This document shows positions 1-5,435 of a DNA stretch of 5,435 bases, piece after piece (positions within the stretch are counted from its first letter, which is position 1; every line of letters starts with the position of its first letter). The DNA comes from Dehalococcoidia bacterium (GTDB lineage: Bacteria; Chloroflexota; Dehalococcoidia; Dehalococcoidales; UBA3254). The notes beneath the pieces were generated by a model. The model was given only the letters and a program-made list of their open reading frames with translations, searched no databases and was not told where the DNA came from. The position numbers were made by a program, and so were the translations under genes. Where the stretch lies: positions 1-5,435 of the forward strand of contig JAUYDO010000182.1 in the NCBI GenBank assembly GCA_030691835.1. The letters are read 5' to 3'.

Positions 1-160
1 GGTGACCAACATGAAGCAGAACATCGCCGCCGCCGTGGTCATTGTCGCCTTCCTCATACCGTCGGCACTGGTTGGCTTTGTCGACCTCGTTCCGGGGCTT
101 ATCATCAACGAGGCGAGCATGTTGATAGTCATCGCCAACGGGCTAAGACTGCTCAGGTAG
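1..160 (+). CDS. Heavy-metal translocating P1B-type ATPase, C-terminal fragment
   Basis: The open frame begins at base 2 and ends at the TAG at 158-160, giving the last 52 residues of a protein that starts left of the window. The fragment opens with a KQNIAA stretch, like the residues after the hinge domain of Zn/Cd/Co-exporting P-type ATPases. Two hydrophobic helices follow (about residues 9-27 and 33-50), and it ends in NGLRLLR, the usual C-terminus of this family (compare NALRLL in ZntA/CadA-like pumps). These would be transmembrane helices 7 and 8 of an inner-membrane pump exporting a divalent metal at the cost of ATP. At the helix-8 metal site, where P1B-4 pumps carry HEGGT-like and P1B-2 pumps a conserved Asp, this protein has NEASM, so the metal cannot be assigned. 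The phosphorylation and ATP-binding domains lie outside the window. The gene converges on the MFS gene and overlaps its end by 8 bases. Confidence 0.8.
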   Translation, partial: VTNMKQNIAAAVVIVAFLIPSALVGFVDLVPGLIINEASMLIVIANGLRLLR

Positions 161-1463
161 CCGTCTTCCTGATTGGCTTTATGGCTACGCTACACGCCAG
201 CCCGATAACGGCGATACCCGCCGAAATCAGGAAAGCCAGACTATAGCTGTTGCTCACGTCAAATATGTATCCGGCGACAAACGGTCCGACAGTGGCTCCC
301 AGCGTGAATCCGTTGTTTACCATACCGAAGATAAGCCCGTGCGACCTCAGCCCGAAAAGTTGTGCTACAATGGGAGACTGTGACGTGGCGCAACCGCCAT
401 AGGCGAGACCGAAGACGACGGCGAAGAGGTAAAGCATCCACGTCTGTTTGGATAGCATTAGCCACAGCATGGAGACCGCCATCAGGCTGAAGCTGATAAT
501 ATAGACACTGCGACTGCCGGTTCTATCGCCGGTGCTGCCCAAAATTACCTTACTCACGATGCTTATGCCACCAATAGCGGAAATAATGCCCGCGGCCGCC
601 GCCGCGTCGATTCCCAGGTCTATGCTATTGGGTACCACGTGTATCATAACGGCGAACAGGCAGAAACCGAAGGCGAAGAATAAGCCGAAGACCATCCAGA
701 ACTGCAGGGTGCGAATCGCTTCTTTAAGGACTGCCCCTTGCGCATTCGTTTGTTGCGAAGATTGTATTTCCCCTCGAGGCATCGGTCCTATACTGGCTGG
801 CTGGCGTTTCAGGAACTGGGCGGCGACCAGCATGATTACAAACACGGCAACACCCAGGGTCAGGAAAGACACGCGCCAGTCGTAGGTAGAAATCAGCCAG
901 TTAGCTACCAGAGGACCCGCCAGCGTGCCAATGCCTACGCTACCGACAACGATGCCGGTCATTGCGCCTCTGCGGGCGATGAACCAGCGGGCTATGGTCG
1001 TGTTCAGAGGGATATAGACGCCGCTCATCCCGGCACCAGCCAGTACCCCCCAGAAGAGATACAGTTGCCACAGTTCGTTTATTTGTGACATCAGCATATA
1101 GCCCGAACCCAGGAGAACGGCGGCGACTGTCAGGACCAGGCGCGGACCGAGACGGTCGGTCAATATACCCATGACGACAGCTAAAAACCCCTGTATCGCC
1201 CAGGAGAACGAAACGGCGCCGGAGGTCATCGCCCTTGTCCAGCCGAACTCATCCAGCAGCGGTTTGAAGAAGACGCCAAAGGCGTAGTTCACGCCGATTG
1301 CCCCCACCATGATGAGCGAGGAAGCGATAACAACTACATATCCATAGTAGAAACCTGAGCCTGGACTACGTGATTCGATGGCATTCATGGTAATAGACTG
1401 GTTATCAACCCCCGACACCCCCGTATTTGTTGCAAATGCTTCGGGATAACGCACTTTGAGCAT
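153..1463 (-). CDS. MFS transporter, YcxA-like / oxalate-formate antiporter-monocarboxylate type
   Basis: A 436-residue integral membrane protein with about 12 hydrophobic helices in two halves, the usual size for the major facilitator superfamily. Residues 38-77 (FYYGYVVV, then YAFGVFFKPLLDEFGWTRA) match the first helix and loop typical of the YcxA-like/OFA/monocarboxylate-porter group. The loop 2-3 motif A is at residues 99-108 (GILTDRLGPR), and a second-half counterpart, GDRTGSR, is at 312-318. ARWFIARRGAMTG (158-170) before helix 5 is also characteristic. The family moves small organic anions or unknown solutes across the cytoplasmic membrane; no substrate can be named here. The start is uncertain. 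ATG 1461-1463 has no Shine-Dalgarno and would lie about 5 bases from the predicted transcript start. ATG at 1386-1388 (residue 26) gives a 411-residue protein with a more typical N-terminus but also lacks a Shine-Dalgarno. A five-alanine run (287-291) lies at the start of helix 8. The gene seems to be transcribed alone. Confidence 0.9.
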   Translation of the reverse strand: MLKVRYPEAFATNTGVSGVDNQSITMNAIESRSPGSGFYYGYVVVIASSLIMVGAIGVNYAFGVFFKPLLDEFGWTRAMTSGAVSFSWAIQGFLAVVMGILTDRLGPRLVLTVAAVLLGSGYMLMSQINELWQLYLFWGVLAGAGMSGVYIPLNTTIARWFIARRGAMTGIVVGSVGIGTLAGPLVANWLISTYDWRVSFLTLGVAVFVIMLVAAQFLKRQPASIGPMPRGEIQSSQQTNAQGAVLKEAIRTLQFWMVFGLFFAFGFCLFAVMIHVVPNSIDLGIDAAAAAGIISAIGGISIVSKVILGSTGDRTGSRSVYIISFSLMAVSMLWLMLSKQTWMLYLFAVVFGLAYGGCATSQSPIVAQLFGLRSHGLIFGMVNNGFTLGATVGPFVAGYIFDVSNSYSLAFLISAGIAVIGLACSVAIKPIRKTAT

Positions 1464-1474
1464 ACCAAGCGTTA

Positions 1475-1503
1475 ATAATAATTCTTTGACGGCTGTCTGT
1501 CAA
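1475..1503 (-). promoter_or_regulatory. Predicted sigma-70-type promoter of the MFS gene
   Basis: On the minus strand a perfect TTGACA (-35, bases 1503-1498) is followed after exactly 17 bases by TATTAT (-10, bases 1480-1475), five of six matches to TATAAT. Transcription would start near base 1468. This is about 5 bases before the upstream ATG of the MFS gene and about 80 bases before the second candidate ATG at 1386-1388. The promoter lies in the only real intergenic gap of the window and points into the MFS gene. It was found by eye from consensus and spacing and is not measured. Confidence 0.6.
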
Positions 1504-1504
1504 A
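1485..1504. repeat. Inverted repeat over the MFS promoter, candidate operator
   Basis: TTTGAC (1485-1490) and GTCAAA (1499-1504) form a perfect 6-base inverted repeat separated by 8 bases. It covers the whole -35 box and most of the spacer of the predicted MFS promoter. A dimeric repressor bound here would block RNA polymerase. Six-base arms can arise by chance, and part of the symmetry comes from the -35 sequence itself, so the operator reading is tentative. No regulator gene is present next to it in the window. Confidence 0.3.
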
Positions 1505-1611
1505 CAGGCATGCCGTCTGAGGCATCTGTGAAACATAGGCGGAGAATCCATTGGAGGGGAATGGGATGAGCCACGGTCGCCCTGATGATGGAGTGGCAGC
1601 AGAAAAGGAAA

Positions 1612-3867
1612 TTACCTTCTGACTCTGAACAGACGTCTCAAGAGGGCGCGTGATACGGTGCGCCAGGACTGGCGCAGGCTATTTCTTTCCTGCGTCTCAA
1701 GCTCTTTACTCTGGCTGAACCTGGTGCGGACGTACGAGCGGGCAATGCTGTCAATGGCTTCCGCCTGCGCCGGGAACGCGGCGCCAAGCTCGTGGCTGTA
1801 CTCCAGCGGCGTTTGTCCCAGTTTCTGCGGTAATCTCAGCAGTGAGCCGTATAAGCCCATTCTGCCATAGACCTCCGCCGCATACTGCACTCCGGTGAGG
1901 TGCCTGAACCGGCGCCTCAGCGTCATCGCCAGAATGAATAGCGCCAGCATTATACCGGCTATTGTCAGAGACAGCCCGGTCCATGAGCGCTCCTCTACAG
2001 CGGCGGCCGCTTCTTCAGCAATGGTTTCGTCCACCATATCGTCCAGTCCGCCTTCACCGCCGGTGTCGGCGACGCCGCGATTCGGAAGAGGTGTAGCTTC
2101 AAACTCCATCCAGCCGTAACCCGGGAAGTACACCTCGGGCCAGGCATGATAGTCCTTAGCACGTACGCTGGATGTCTTGTTAGCTTCGCTCCAGTCCCCG
2201 GGGAGATAGCCGGTGGCGAATCTCGCCGGCACACCGATAGCCCGGAGCATGACCACCATCGCTGAGGCGAAGTTGGTACAGTTGCCGGTCCTTGCCACGG
2301 AGATGAAATGGTCCACGCCGTCAACGCCCTCCGGCGGAGCGGTGCCGGTCTGTAAGTAAGGCAGACGAGAGAGGTAACTCTTGATGGCAATTACTTTCTC
2401 GTAGGGAGTCTGTGCCTGCGCCCTTCTGATAATTAAGCGGCTGGTCTGCTTCATGCGCTCCGGAAGACTTGATGGTAACTGGAGATACTTCTCGCTGACC
2501 CAGCGTGGGTAGGTAGCGCTTGCACTGGACAACTGCTCCGGCGTGGCTAGGGTCAGGCCGGCGGTCACTTTATAGCTCTCGTTGAGCTTGAGCAAGCGTA
2601 CGGCGGCAACCATGGTCACGCTGGGGTCCTGTTCCAGCTTTGCTGAAGTGCCGTCCGTGTTTTTGGCATTGTACGAATACGTTAGTGTCGAAATATCGGT
2701 GGAGACCAGCTCACCGGCGGTCAAAAGGATATCGGTCTTCAGCTTGTTGAGCACGGTATAAATCAGTTCCTCCCGCTGGGCTAAAGACTCCGCCAATGGA
2801 GATGGAGCGCCGCTGTTAAGCGATTGCTCCGAGGCAGGACTGCTTGACCAGCTCCAGGAGTTATAAATATCAAAACGCCGCGTCCGCCAGTAGCTGGGCT
2901 GTTTCGGGGACGTGATAACGAACTGGACGTCGGTGCTCAGGTTCACCGGCGAGGCGAAGTTTAGTGTCTGCTGATGGGTGCTCCGGATGAGCGTGGTCTT
3001 AGCCGGCACCGCGGCGAACAAATTCATCCAGTAATCATCGAAGTCTTTGCTCAGGGACATTTTGGTGCTTACAAATGTCTCCAGCTCGCCGGCTCTAACC
3101 TCCGGGGCAAACCAGGAGACGCTCGCCAGCACAAGGCTGACGGAGAGCGCCGAAGCCATGAATGCGAGCATGCCTCGCGCCGGGTATCTCAGGTTGACCC
3201 TCTGGAAGAGATAACTGCGCTTTGTCAGGCTCACGTAGGCGGCGAGCACCAGAGCCGCCAGAGTGTAGACGAAGAACGACCGGTATGACTCCTCGCCGAG
3301 GTTACTGAGGTTGACCAGGATTGTCGCCGCGCCGAGAAAGACCCCAACCCAGGCGTTTCCCCTCCGCAGAAGGAACCACGAAGAGAGATAGCCAATCAGC
3401 CCGGTGCACATGATAAGGAACAGCGCGAAATGAATGGTGTTCTCGCTCGGTCTCGCCACTGTTATTCCCAGCCACAGTGACTGCAGGGGGGCAATCAGCC
3501 AGTTGCCGGACACGGTCAGCCACGGTGGCAAGAGGTTGTATGTCTGCCAGACTGTAACTGCGCCACCGATAACCAGGCTGACTATAAAGGCAGGAGCGAA
3601 TGGCAACCTGCTCTTAGCCAGTAACCCGCTCAACACAGCCAGGAGCAGGACCAGCGTGAGCGCCGGCTGGGGTGAAATCCAGTTGGAGTCTTCAATAGAC
3701 CGGACGGCGATGCCCAGCGTGAGCAGAAGGATGGCAAGGGCAAGCCACTCCTGCCAGTTACTCAGCCAGGCGCGCAATCGCCGTGACCTTTTCAGCACCG
3801 TGCCGCCGCGGCGGGGCGTCTTTTTCAGCTTCTTACTTCGATTACCCTCAGTACACGTATCAGCCAT
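1612..3867 (-). CDS. TgpA-like membrane transglutaminase-family protein (DUF3488-like N-terminus, transglutaminase core, DUF4129-like tail)
   Basis: A 751-residue membrane protein. A strongly basic N-terminus (residues 10-32) is followed by about seven hydrophobic helices (near 40-57, 68-84, 91-108, 145-166, 171-190, 197-215 and 231-253). Positive loops suggest the N-terminus is inside, so residues 255-628 lie outside the membrane. The transglutaminase-like core holds GNCTNFASAMVVMLRAIGVP (528-547) with Cys530, DYHAWPEVYFPGYGW (572-586) with His574, and FEATP (589-593), where Glu590 takes the place of the usual catalytic Asp. An acidic linker (600-627) leads to a last helix (630-649). A basic cytoplasmic tail (650-751) follows, carrying a TPLEYSHEL motif (686-694) as in DUF4129. 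The family is thought to cleave or join amide bonds in the cell envelope; the substrate is unknown. It is the last gene of a MoxR-DUF58-transglutaminase operon and starts 15 bases after the DUF58 stop. The ATG start is supported by a modest GAAGGG site 11 bases upstream. Confidence 0.93.
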   Translation of the reverse strand: MADTCTEGNRSKKLKKTPRRGGTVLKRSRRLRAWLSNWQEWLALAILLLTLGIAVRSIEDSNWISPQPALTLVLLLAVLSGLLAKSRLPFAPAFIVSLVIGGAVTVWQTYNLLPPWLTVSGNWLIAPLQSLWLGITVARPSENTIHFALFLIMCTGLIGYLSSWFLLRRGNAWVGVFLGAATILVNLSNLGEESYRSFFVYTLAALVLAAYVSLTKRSYLFQRVNLRYPARGMLAFMASALSVSLVLASVSWFAPEVRAGELETFVSTKMSLSKDFDDYWMNLFAAVPAKTTLIRSTHQQTLNFASPVNLSTDVQFVITSPKQPSYWRTRRFDIYNSWSWSSSPASEQSLNSGAPSPLAESLAQREELIYTVLNKLKTDILLTAGELVSTDISTLTYSYNAKNTDGTSAKLEQDPSVTMVAAVRLLKLNESYKVTAGLTLATPEQLSSASATYPRWVSEKYLQLPSSLPERMKQTSRLIIRRAQAQTPYEKVIAIKSYLSRLPYLQTGTAPPEGVDGVDHFISVARTGNCTNFASAMVVMLRAIGVPARFATGYLPGDWSEANKTSSVRAKDYHAWPEVYFPGYGWMEFEATPLPNRGVADTGGEGGLDDMVDETIAEEAAAAVEERSWTGLSLTIAGIMLALFILAMTLRRRFRHLTGVQYAAEVYGRMGLYGSLLRLPQKLGQTPLEYSHELGAAFPAQAEAIDSIARSYVRTRFSQSKELETQERNSLRQSWRTVSRALLRRLFRVRR

Positions 3868-3878
3868 GAGTTACTTTG

Positions 3879-3884
3879 CCCTTC
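3879..3884 (-). promoter_or_regulatory. Ribosome binding site of the transglutaminase gene
   Basis: The minus strand reads GAAGGG at 3884-3879, 11 bases before the ATG at 3867-3865. Its first two bases are part of the TGA stop codon of the DUF58 gene (3885-3883), so the end of one gene supplies the ribosome site of the next. This suggests translational coupling. The spacing is slightly long, and the site lies partly within the 13-base tandem duplication. Confidence 0.5.
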
Positions 3885-3906
3885 AGAGTGAACCTTCAGG
3901 GTGAAC
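3881..3906. repeat. 13-base imperfect tandem duplication at the DUF58/transglutaminase junction
   Basis: On the plus strand CTTCAGAGTGAAC (3881-3893) is followed directly by CTTCAGGGTGAAC (3894-3906), two 13-base units differing at one base. The repeat covers the last codons and the stop of the DUF58 gene and part of the ribosome site of the transglutaminase gene. Since 13 is not a multiple of three, the two copies are read in different frames, and the TGA stop is read in the downstream copy only. Confidence 0.85.
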
Positions 3907-5148
3907 CCCCGAATTGAAATGCTCGTCGTGCATCCCGGCAAGGCTGGCTTGCCGGCTGTCCAGGACCATGGGCAGGTCATCACCCCGCTCGACCACGTGC
4001 ACCTGAATACCGTTAAGGATAAGGGTGCGTGCGATAGCGGTCACACTGGCGGTGCCGCCAAAGCTGATGGGGTCGATTAGTATCGCCACCACCACCGCGC
4101 CGCGACCCCTTATCTGGCGGAGAGCCGTCACCAGCCAGTCGCTCGGGGACGCCGTGATAACGATAACGATCGATTCACTGCCGAAGTGCCCGGATTCGGT
4201 GGAGACCAGGTGGTCAATCGGCATACTGCCTGTAGCCCGTACCAGAGCCAGTGTGGTCAGCAGGTGCCACATGTGCTCTTCGCCCAGGTCTGGTTGGAAA
4301 AGGTAAGGACGGTCACCCTCGGCGATGAGACCCACCGGCAGACCATCGTTAACATAGTTCTTTACCATAGAAGCGGCTATAGTCACGGCAAACTCTTCGC
4401 TGGAGTCTTCACCGGCTGTCATATGAGCGGTCTTCTGCATATCCAGCAAGACCCATACACTGCGGGCAATCTTGCGAGTGTGGTCCGGGTCAAAGGTCTT
4501 CACCATCAGCTTGTTGGCGTGTGCCGTGCTGTGCCAGTGAATGCGTTTGAGGCTATCCCCGCCGACGTACTCGCGGATGCTGGCTACATTGGGACCGAAC
4601 TGGCCGGCGAGCCAGCGTTCCGGCCCGAATCCGGTCCCGTGATGCATCAGCGGCTCAAAAAGAGGTAGCTCCAGGGTCGCCGGACAGATGGTTATTTTCT
4701 GCGGCTCACCCAGATTTTGCTGTCGCGGGAAGAGACCGAACGGGTCGCTGGCTGTGACGGTCAGGGAGCCAAGCTCGTATTCACCCCGCTTCCGGCAGTG
4801 AATCTCGCTCTCCCAGCTATGGGAGCCTTCGGAAGGAAGGCTGAAAGTCGCCAGGTTGTTGTAGCCGGGGAGGCTCGTGTTCTCACGCACCTCGAGAAGG
4901 AGCTTGGGCATCCGGCTCCGGTTGAAAAGGGTCATCCTCTGGATGAAGGACTCCCCCACCTGACAGCGCCTGGGCAGTAGCTTGGCATGACTGTCAACAC
5001 CTTTTATGTTCAGGGTGGTCCACAGATAGCTCACGAGTAGCACGAGCAGAGAAAGGACAAAGAGGTGCCACACCAGCATGAAGCCGGTAGCTAATGCGGC
5101 AACCAGTATGACCAGAGGTACAATAAATAGCAATAGTCTGCTTCTCAT
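3883..5148 (-). CDS. DUF58-family protein (vWA-like), partner of MoxR
   Basis: A 421-residue protein with two N-terminal hydrophobic helices (about 5-22 and 27-45) and a large soluble part expected in the cytoplasm. The DUF58 signature is clear: IREYVGGDSLKRIHWHSTAH at 191-210, matching the family pattern of Arg-x-Tyr, Gly-Asp, Arg-x-Ile-x-Trp. A beta strand with VWVLLDM (231-237) follows in a von Willebrand A-like fold. The metal-site DxSxS is reduced to a single Asp236. SSEEFAVTIAASM (249-261) and the C-terminal IDPISFGG (358-365) are typical of DUF58 proteins encoded beside TgpA-like transglutaminases. Such proteins are thought to act as adaptors for the MoxR ATPase in assembling or activating client complexes. 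I chose the ATG at 5146-5148, 28 bases after the moxR stop. The frame stays open to 5262, but that arginine/proline-rich extension overlaps moxR and resembles no known DUF58 N-terminus. No clear Shine-Dalgarno precedes the chosen ATG. The C-terminus is shaped by a 13-base tandem duplication. Confidence 0.92.
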   Translation of the reverse strand: MRSRLLLFIVPLVILVAALATGFMLVWHLFVLSLLVLLVSYLWTTLNIKGVDSHAKLLPRRCQVGESFIQRMTLFNRSRMPKLLLEVRENTSLPGYNNLATFSLPSEGSHSWESEIHCRKRGEYELGSLTVTASDPFGLFPRQQNLGEPQKITICPATLELPLFEPLMHHGTGFGPERWLAGQFGPNVASIREYVGGDSLKRIHWHSTAHANKLMVKTFDPDHTRKIARSVWVLLDMQKTAHMTAGEDSSEEFAVTIAASMVKNYVNDGLPVGLIAEGDRPYLFQPDLGEEHMWHLLTTLALVRATGSMPIDHLVSTESGHFGSESIVIVITASPSDWLVTALRQIRGRGAVVVAILIDPISFGGTASVTAIARTLILNGIQVHVVERGDDLPMVLDSRQASLAGMHDEHFNSGVHPEGSL

Positions 5149-5176
5149 GGTTCTGCGCCGGCGAAGTATTCTGGAA

Positions 5177-5435
5177 CTAGCGGACCTGGGGCCTGGCTCC
5201 GGGGACCGGTATGGTCTCCAGTATCTCGGCGATAACCGCCCGGGTGCTCTTTTCCCTGGCACCGTCCGTAGCGTGCAAAATCAGGCGGTGAGCCAGCACC
5301 GGTTCAGCCAGAGCTTTGACGTCATCCGGCAGGACGAAGTCCCGTCCCTGGAACAGGGCGCGGGACTGAGCGGTGCGGAACAGGGCAAGAGAGCCGCGGG
5401 GAGAGGAGCCGAGATATATCATCGGGTGACGGCGG
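5177..5435 (-). CDS. MoxR-family AAA+ ATPase, C-terminal fragment
   Basis: The gene enters from the right edge, and only its last 85 residues are here, ending at the TAG at 5179-5177. The fragment is the helical lid of a MoxR ATPase. RRHPMIYLGSSPRGSLAL contains the conserved sensor-2 arginine in SPRG. The following AQSRALFQGRDFVLPDDVKA and EPVLAHRLIL match the family's usual GRDYVTPDDVKAL and VLAHRL motifs. The reading frame stays open to the edge, so the internal ATG at 5420-5422 is not a start. MoxR proteins are cytoplasmic ATP-driven chaperones that work with vWA-type partners; the next gene downstream encodes such a partner (DUF58). The Walker A and B motifs and the operon promoter lie outside the window. 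Confidence 0.93.
   Translation of the reverse strand, partial: RRHPMIYLGSSPRGSLALFRTAQSRALFQGRDFVLPDDVKALAEPVLAHRLILHATDGAREKSTRAVIAEILETIPVPGARPQVR

Noticed and set aside
1507..1514. Perfect 8-base palindrome GGCATGCC upstream of the MFS promoter
   Set aside because: Short palindromes of this size are expected by chance, and nothing else supports a binding site.
1546..1567. Hairpin ATCCATT / AATGGGAT with a 7-base loop, downstream of the transglutaminase gene, considered as a terminator
   Set aside because: The stem is short with a bulged base, and no T-run follows on the minus strand. It is too weak to call a terminator.
1570..1597. GCCAC / GTGGC inverted repeat, with a CTGATGATGG stretch that briefly recalled a fluoride riboswitch
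   Set aside because: The arms are only 5 bases, the other conserved riboswitch elements are missing, and no suitable gene follows on that strand.
4437..4460. Loss of the DxSxS metal site in the DUF58 vWA-like domain
   Set aside because: The reduced form with a single Asp is, as far as I recall, usual in DUF58 proteins paired with TgpA-like transglutaminases, so it is not a peculiarity of this gene.
4186..4668. 160-codon plus-strand open frame opposite the DUF58 gene
   Set aside because: It is antisense to a strongly recognisable coding region, has no family resemblance and no clear ribosome site. The same holds for the other plus-strand frames opposite the transglutaminase and MFS genes, such as 3434-3904 and 2974-3288.
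5149..5262. 38-residue upstream extension of the DUF58 frame
   Set aside because: It overlaps the moxR 3' end almost entirely, is rich in Arg and Pro as expected of a shifted frame, and would put a non-family tail before the first helix. The ATG at 5148 fits the family.

Overview
The window carries three complete or nearly complete minus-strand genes, a partial minus-strand gene at the right edge and a partial plus-strand gene at the left edge. Coding density is high: the only intergenic stretch over 30 bases is about 150 bases long, at 1464-1611. Base composition looks moderately GC-rich and even along the window, with no visible sign of recent transfer. No RNA gene, insertion sequence, CRISPR array or phage gene was seen. 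The protein styles (a YcxA-like MFS carrier, a MoxR/DUF58/transglutaminase cluster, a P1B metal ATPase) and the scarcity of good Shine-Dalgarno sites fit a free-living bacterium, possibly Chloroflexota. That assignment is an impression, not a demonstration.

Left end (1-160, plus): the last 52 residues of a heavy-metal P1B-type ATPase, covering its final two membrane helices. Its stop codon overlaps, tail to tail by 8 bases, the end of the minus-strand MFS transporter gene (153-1463). The MFS gene has a near-consensus sigma-70 promoter just upstream, with a 6-base-arm inverted repeat lying over the -35 box and spacer. The transporter therefore looks like its own transcription unit.

Right two thirds (1612-5435, minus): a compact operon that enters from beyond the right edge. 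Its order is MoxR-family AAA+ ATPase (C-terminal part only), DUF58 protein, then a TgpA-like membrane transglutaminase. Gaps are 28 and 15 bases. This is a well-known conserved gene trio. MoxR and the DUF58 protein are expected at the cytoplasmic face. The transglutaminase is predicted to have seven N-terminal helices, an extracytoplasmic catalytic domain with Cys530, His574 and Glu590, one more helix and a cytoplasmic DUF4129-type tail. A plausible working model is that the MoxR/DUF58 chaperone-like pair acts on, or is regulated with, the membrane transglutaminase in cell-envelope maintenance. The sequence alone does not show the substrate.

I see no clearly undescribed system. The most distinctive local detail is a 13-base imperfect tandem duplication at the DUF58/transglutaminase junction. 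It creates the present DUF58 stop codon; with only one copy the DUF58 frame would run 43 bases into the transglutaminase gene.
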